64,000 nt of DNA from Cupriavidus sp. BIS7. GTDB lineage: Bacteria > Pseudomonadota > Gammaproteobacteria > Burkholderiales > Burkholderiaceae. Both the position numbers and the translations under genes were made by a program. The notes beneath the pieces are model-generated. The model made no database searches, was not told where the DNA came from, and saw nothing but the letters and a program-made list of their open reading frames with translations. Below, piece after piece: positions 63,109-64,000 of the stretch. Position 1 is the stretch's first letter, and every line of letters begins with the position of its first letter. The stretch covers positions 1 through 64,000 of the forward strand of contig NZ_ALOU01000013.1 in the NCBI RefSeq assembly GCF_000292345.1, written 5' to 3'.

Positions 63109-64000
63109 AGATTGGCATCGTCAACGATTCCGCGCTCGCAGTGACGGCGTTGCGCCGCGCACTGGCGCTTGATACCACGCTGGAGATCGCGTGGGTGGCC
63201 GGCGATGGCGAGCAGGCCGTGCAGTTGGCCGCCGCCCAGACGCCCGACCTGATCCTGATGGACCTGCTGATGCCCGTCATGGACGGCGTGGAGGCCACGC
63301 GCCGCATCATGGCCGAGTCGCCGTGCGCCATCGTCGTGGTCACCATGGATATCGGCCGCAACGCCAGCCAGGTGTTCGATGCGATGGGATACGGGGCGGT
63401 CGATGCCGTTGATACCCCGACGCTGACCGAATCCGACGGCCAGCTTGCCGCCGGCCCGCTGCTCCGGAAGATCCGCAACGTTGCGCGCCTGTTCGGCGAG
63501 CGCGTGCAGGTACCGCATCCACTCGCCGCTGCCACGCTCGTACCGGCTGCGCCACGGCTAGTTGCCATCGGCGCGTCAGCGGGCGGGCCGGCTGCGCTGG
63601 CCGCGCTGCTCAGCGCGCTGCCAGCCGATTTCGGTGCAGCCGTGGTTGCGGTACAGCACGTTGACGAGGCCTTTGCGCAGGGCATGGCCGACTGGCTCGA
63701 TGCGCAATGTGCGCTGCCCGTGCGGCTTGCAAAGGCTGGCGAGACACCGCAGACGGGCACGGTTGCACTGGCCGGCACCAACGATCATCTACGTTTGACC
63801 AACGCCGGGCACATGTTGTACACCCCCGAGCCCGGCGACTATCTGTATCGCCCCTCGATCGACGTGTTCTTCGAGAGCGTGGTGGAACACTGGCGCGGCG
63901 AAGCGATCGGCGTGCTGCTGACCGGGATGGGCCGCGACGGCGCACAAGGCCTGAAGGCCATGCGCGAGCGCGGCTTCCTCACCATCGCGCAGGACCAGTC
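63105..64000 (+). CDS. wspF: CheB-type methylesterase (partial, runs off the window)
   Basis: The reading frame starts at an ATG overlapping the wspE stop and is open to the end of the window (298 codons, no stop). A receiver with phosphoacceptor Asp53 (LILMDLLMPVMDG) is followed by a CheB esterase domain with Ser158 (IGASAGGPAA), the His of VQHVDEAFAQGMADWL, and the Asp of TGMGRDGAQG. It would demethylate WspA and so reset Wsp signalling; loss of WspF is known to give hyperactive c-di-GMP production in Pseudomonas. wspR would be expected just beyond the window. Confidence 0.93.
   Translation, partial: MKIGIVNDSALAVTALRRALALDTTLEIAWVAGDGEQAVQLAAAQTPDLILMDLLMPVMDGVEATRRIMAESPCAIVVVTMDIGRNASQVFDAMGYGAVDAVDTPTLTESDGQLAAGPLLRKIRNVARLFGERVQVPHPLAAATLVPAAPRLVAIGASAGGPAALAALLSALPADFGAAVVAVQHVDEAFAQGMADWLDAQCALPVRLAKAGETPQTGTVALAGTNDHLRLTNAGHMLYTPEPGDYLYRPSIDVFFESVVEHWRGEAIGVLLTGMGRDGAQGLKAMRERGFLTIAQDQ

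Noticed and set aside
56657-64000. Flagellar chemotaxis operon
   Set aside because: The gene order MCP-CheW-CheR(TPR)-CheW-CheA(REC)-CheB and the WspD-like Cys cluster match the Wsp system, and no cheY, cheZ or flagellar gene is present.

Overview
The window is 64 kb of GC-rich bacterial chromosome. Gene content (a protocatechuate branch with a fused pcaL, a liv-type ABC operon, a Wsp chemosensory operon, FecI/FecR signalling, many LysR/IclR regulators) and codon use point to a beta-proteobacterium of the Burkholderiales, most like Cupriavidus or Ralstonia. This is inferred from gene families; no rRNA or other marker lies in the window.

Layout. 0-6.8 kb: pcaHGBL with its LysR regulator pcaQ and transporter pcaK. 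6.8-9.6 kb: a shikimate kinase, a VapC-type PIN toxin with a diverged antitoxin candidate, a cupin and a secreted lysozyme-inhibitor-like protein. 9.6-14.4 kb: a Fur-box-controlled FecI sigma factor, FecR and TonB-dependent receptor set plus an uncharacterised exported protein. 14.6-24.9 kb: a DUF3820 protein, opgG divergent from a GH3 beta-glucosidase, an alpha/beta hydrolase, a class A penicillin-binding protein, an ArsB-type permease, folE and a BLUF photoreceptor.

25.4-39.2 kb: the most unusual region. A chaperone/usher/pilin operon, an unrecognised 324-codon gene, an autotransporter, two DUF1120 pilin-like proteins, an RcsB-like response regulator and a 1149-residue RcsC-like hybrid kinase are interleaved with AT-rich spacers. 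Three of the surface-gene units share a promoter-like element, GC(G)ATTTTC, about 100 bases before the start codon, two of them preceded by TAAGAATTC. I infer a dedicated surface-fibre system with its own phosphorelay.

39.3-45.2 kb: an MFS exporter, a small lipoprotein, a large GH18 chitinase with PKD-like and chitin-binding modules, and, divergent from it, a regulator made of two tandem winged-helix domains. 45.2-52.3 kb: an SDR dehydrogenase and IclR regulator divergent from livHMGF-livK, with palindromic repeat pairs flanking livK. 52.3-56.4 kb: an exported DUF6600/FecR-like protein with a glutamine-rich repeat tail and a GGDEF-EAL protein. 56.6-64.0 kb: wspABCDEF, translationally coupled from wspB onward, running off the window inside wspF.

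No tRNA, rRNA, CRISPR array, insertion sequence or prophage was recognised. Family assignments come from reading motifs by eye without database searches.
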